A stretch of DNA of 64,000 nucleotides, taken from the NCBI RefSeq assembly GCF_002356115.1, contig NZ_AP014836.1:1189001-1253000 (forward strand), given 5' to 3'. Positions 63,339 through 64,000 of this stretch are shown here, piece after piece. Numbering within the stretch: the stretch's first letter is position 1; each line of letters starts with the position of its first letter. This DNA comes from Candidatus Nitrosoglobus terrae. Lineage in GTDB: Bacteria; Pseudomonadota; Gammaproteobacteria; Nitrosococcales; Nitrosococcaceae. Below the pieces are notes generated by a model, which saw only the letters and a program-made list of their open reading frames with translations, was not told the origin of the DNA and searched no databases. The position numbers and the translations under genes are program-made.

Positions 63339-64000
63339 CTAATTTTTAAGCTGAATTTTTAGCATTTGGCCAATTTGGAGCGCAACGGCTAAAGCTTGCC
63401 GCCCCTCCTCTCCACTCACTGATGGCTTGGTACCATTTTTAACCGCCTTTAGAAAGGAATCAATTTCAGCCATCATCGCATCGCTTTGATCAAAATTACG
63501 CTCCTCACCAGTAATCTCTGGAATACCAGGAAACATCTCTTGCGTACCTTTACGAAGAATATTTAACTTTTTATCCTGAAAATCAACAGAAATATAAGCA
63601 TCTTGCTGAAATATTCGCATTTTACGTTGCGCTTTCATACTGACACGGCTAGCAGTTACATTAGCCACACAGCCATTAGTAAATTGGATGCGAGCATTTG
63701 CTATATCTATATCACCTGTTAATACTGATACCCCATTAGCGTGAATGGTACTAATTGGAGATTTCACCACGCTGAGTATAATATCAATATCGTGAATCAT
63801 TAGATCCAGTACGACGCTAACGTCGATCCCTCTAGGATTAAAAGAGGCAAGGCGATGGGACTCAATAAACTGAGGACTCTTAACTATCTTCTGTAGTGCT
63901 ATGGTGGTAGCATTAAACCGCTCCAAATGCCCAATCTGAAGAATGAGTCGGTAACGATTAGCCAACGCTATTAGCTCGTTAGCCTCAGCAAGGGTGGCAG
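63339..64000 (-). CDS. gnnA: Gfo/Idh/MocA-family dehydrogenase, GnnA-like, 5' end beyond window
   Basis: Partial: the frame is open up to the window edge (reads ATLAEANELIALANRYRLIL at the cut), so the NAD-binding N-terminus lies outside. The visible 220 residues include QIGHLERFNATTIAL, LMIHDIDIILSVV with the conserved Asp/His pair and the C-terminal GEEGRQALAVALQIG. Predicted to oxidise the 3-OH of UDP-GlcNAc to the 3-keto sugar used by the next enzyme. WbpB (glucuronate oxidation) is the alternative. Confidence 0.75.
   Translation of the reverse strand, partial: ATLAEANELIALANRYRLILQIGHLERFNATTIALQKIVKSPQFIESHRLASFNPRGIDVSVVLDLMIHDIDIILSVVKSPISTIHANGVSVLTGDIDIANARIQFTNGCVANVTASRVSMKAQRKMRIFQQDAYISVDFQDKKLNILRKGTQEMFPGIPEITGEERNFDQSDAMMAEIDSFLKAVKNGTKPSVSGEEGRQALAVALQIGQMLKIQLKN

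Overview
The window reads as chromosome of a moderately AT-rich gammaproteobacterium, most likely a relative of the ammonia-oxidising Nitrosococcus group. This is an inference. It rests on a SmbP-type His-rich periplasmic protein (a family known from nitrifiers), hopanoid genes hpnH/hpnM/hpnN, a GnnA/GnnB lipid A cluster and gammaproteobacterial housekeeping genes (pilU, gpmA, hslO, ttcA, rlmM, lpxA/B). No ribosomal RNA, tRNA, CRISPR array, intact prophage or intact insertion sequence was recognised.

Layout. 0-7.5 kb: one minus-strand block encoding a CzcCBA-type metal efflux RND system followed by ExbB, ExbD and a DsrE-like secreted protein that runs off the left edge. 7.5-7.9 kb: a gene-free gap with a promoter, a perfect 16-bp-arm palindrome resembling Fur sites and a strong intrinsic terminator, all pointing right. 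It looks like an iron-regulated small RNA gene. 7.9-14.7 kb: a TehA/SLAC1-type transporter, a small FNR-type reductase, a 1159-residue Nfn-like fusion oxidoreductase and a DegS-like protease. 14.9-21.8 kb: three tandem TonB-dependent siderophore receptors with Fur-like sites and long stretches of sequence identity. 21.9-34.8 kb: ordinary chromosomal genes (gpmA, cinA-like, pilU, SMR exporter, ycgN, ChaN-PDZ, hslO, HAD phosphatase, PreP-like peptidase, hydroxyacid dehydrogenase, PAP2 phosphatase).

34.8-40.2 kb is a decay zone: a broken outer-membrane-like gene, a GH114 relic, rlmM interrupted at a run of nine T, a GNAT gene with an internal stop and an ISL3-type transposase relic, mixed with intact galE-like, DUF423 and msrA genes. 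40.2-49.2 kb: ttcA, an AaeB/AaeX/AaeA-type efflux operon, metE and glgX. 49.5-59.5 kb: isoprenoid and hopanoid block dxs, ispH, hpnH, hpnM, hpnN, ispG, then gloB. 59.9-64 kb: SmbP, lpxA and, convergently, gnnA-gnnB-lpxB, which together predict lipid A built on an amino sugar (GlcNAc3N).

Themes: iron acquisition and metal handling (receptors, ExbBD, ChaN, putative Fur-controlled RNA, Czc efflux, SmbP), envelope lipid remodelling (hopanoids, all-amide lipid A), and ongoing gene loss in one corridor.
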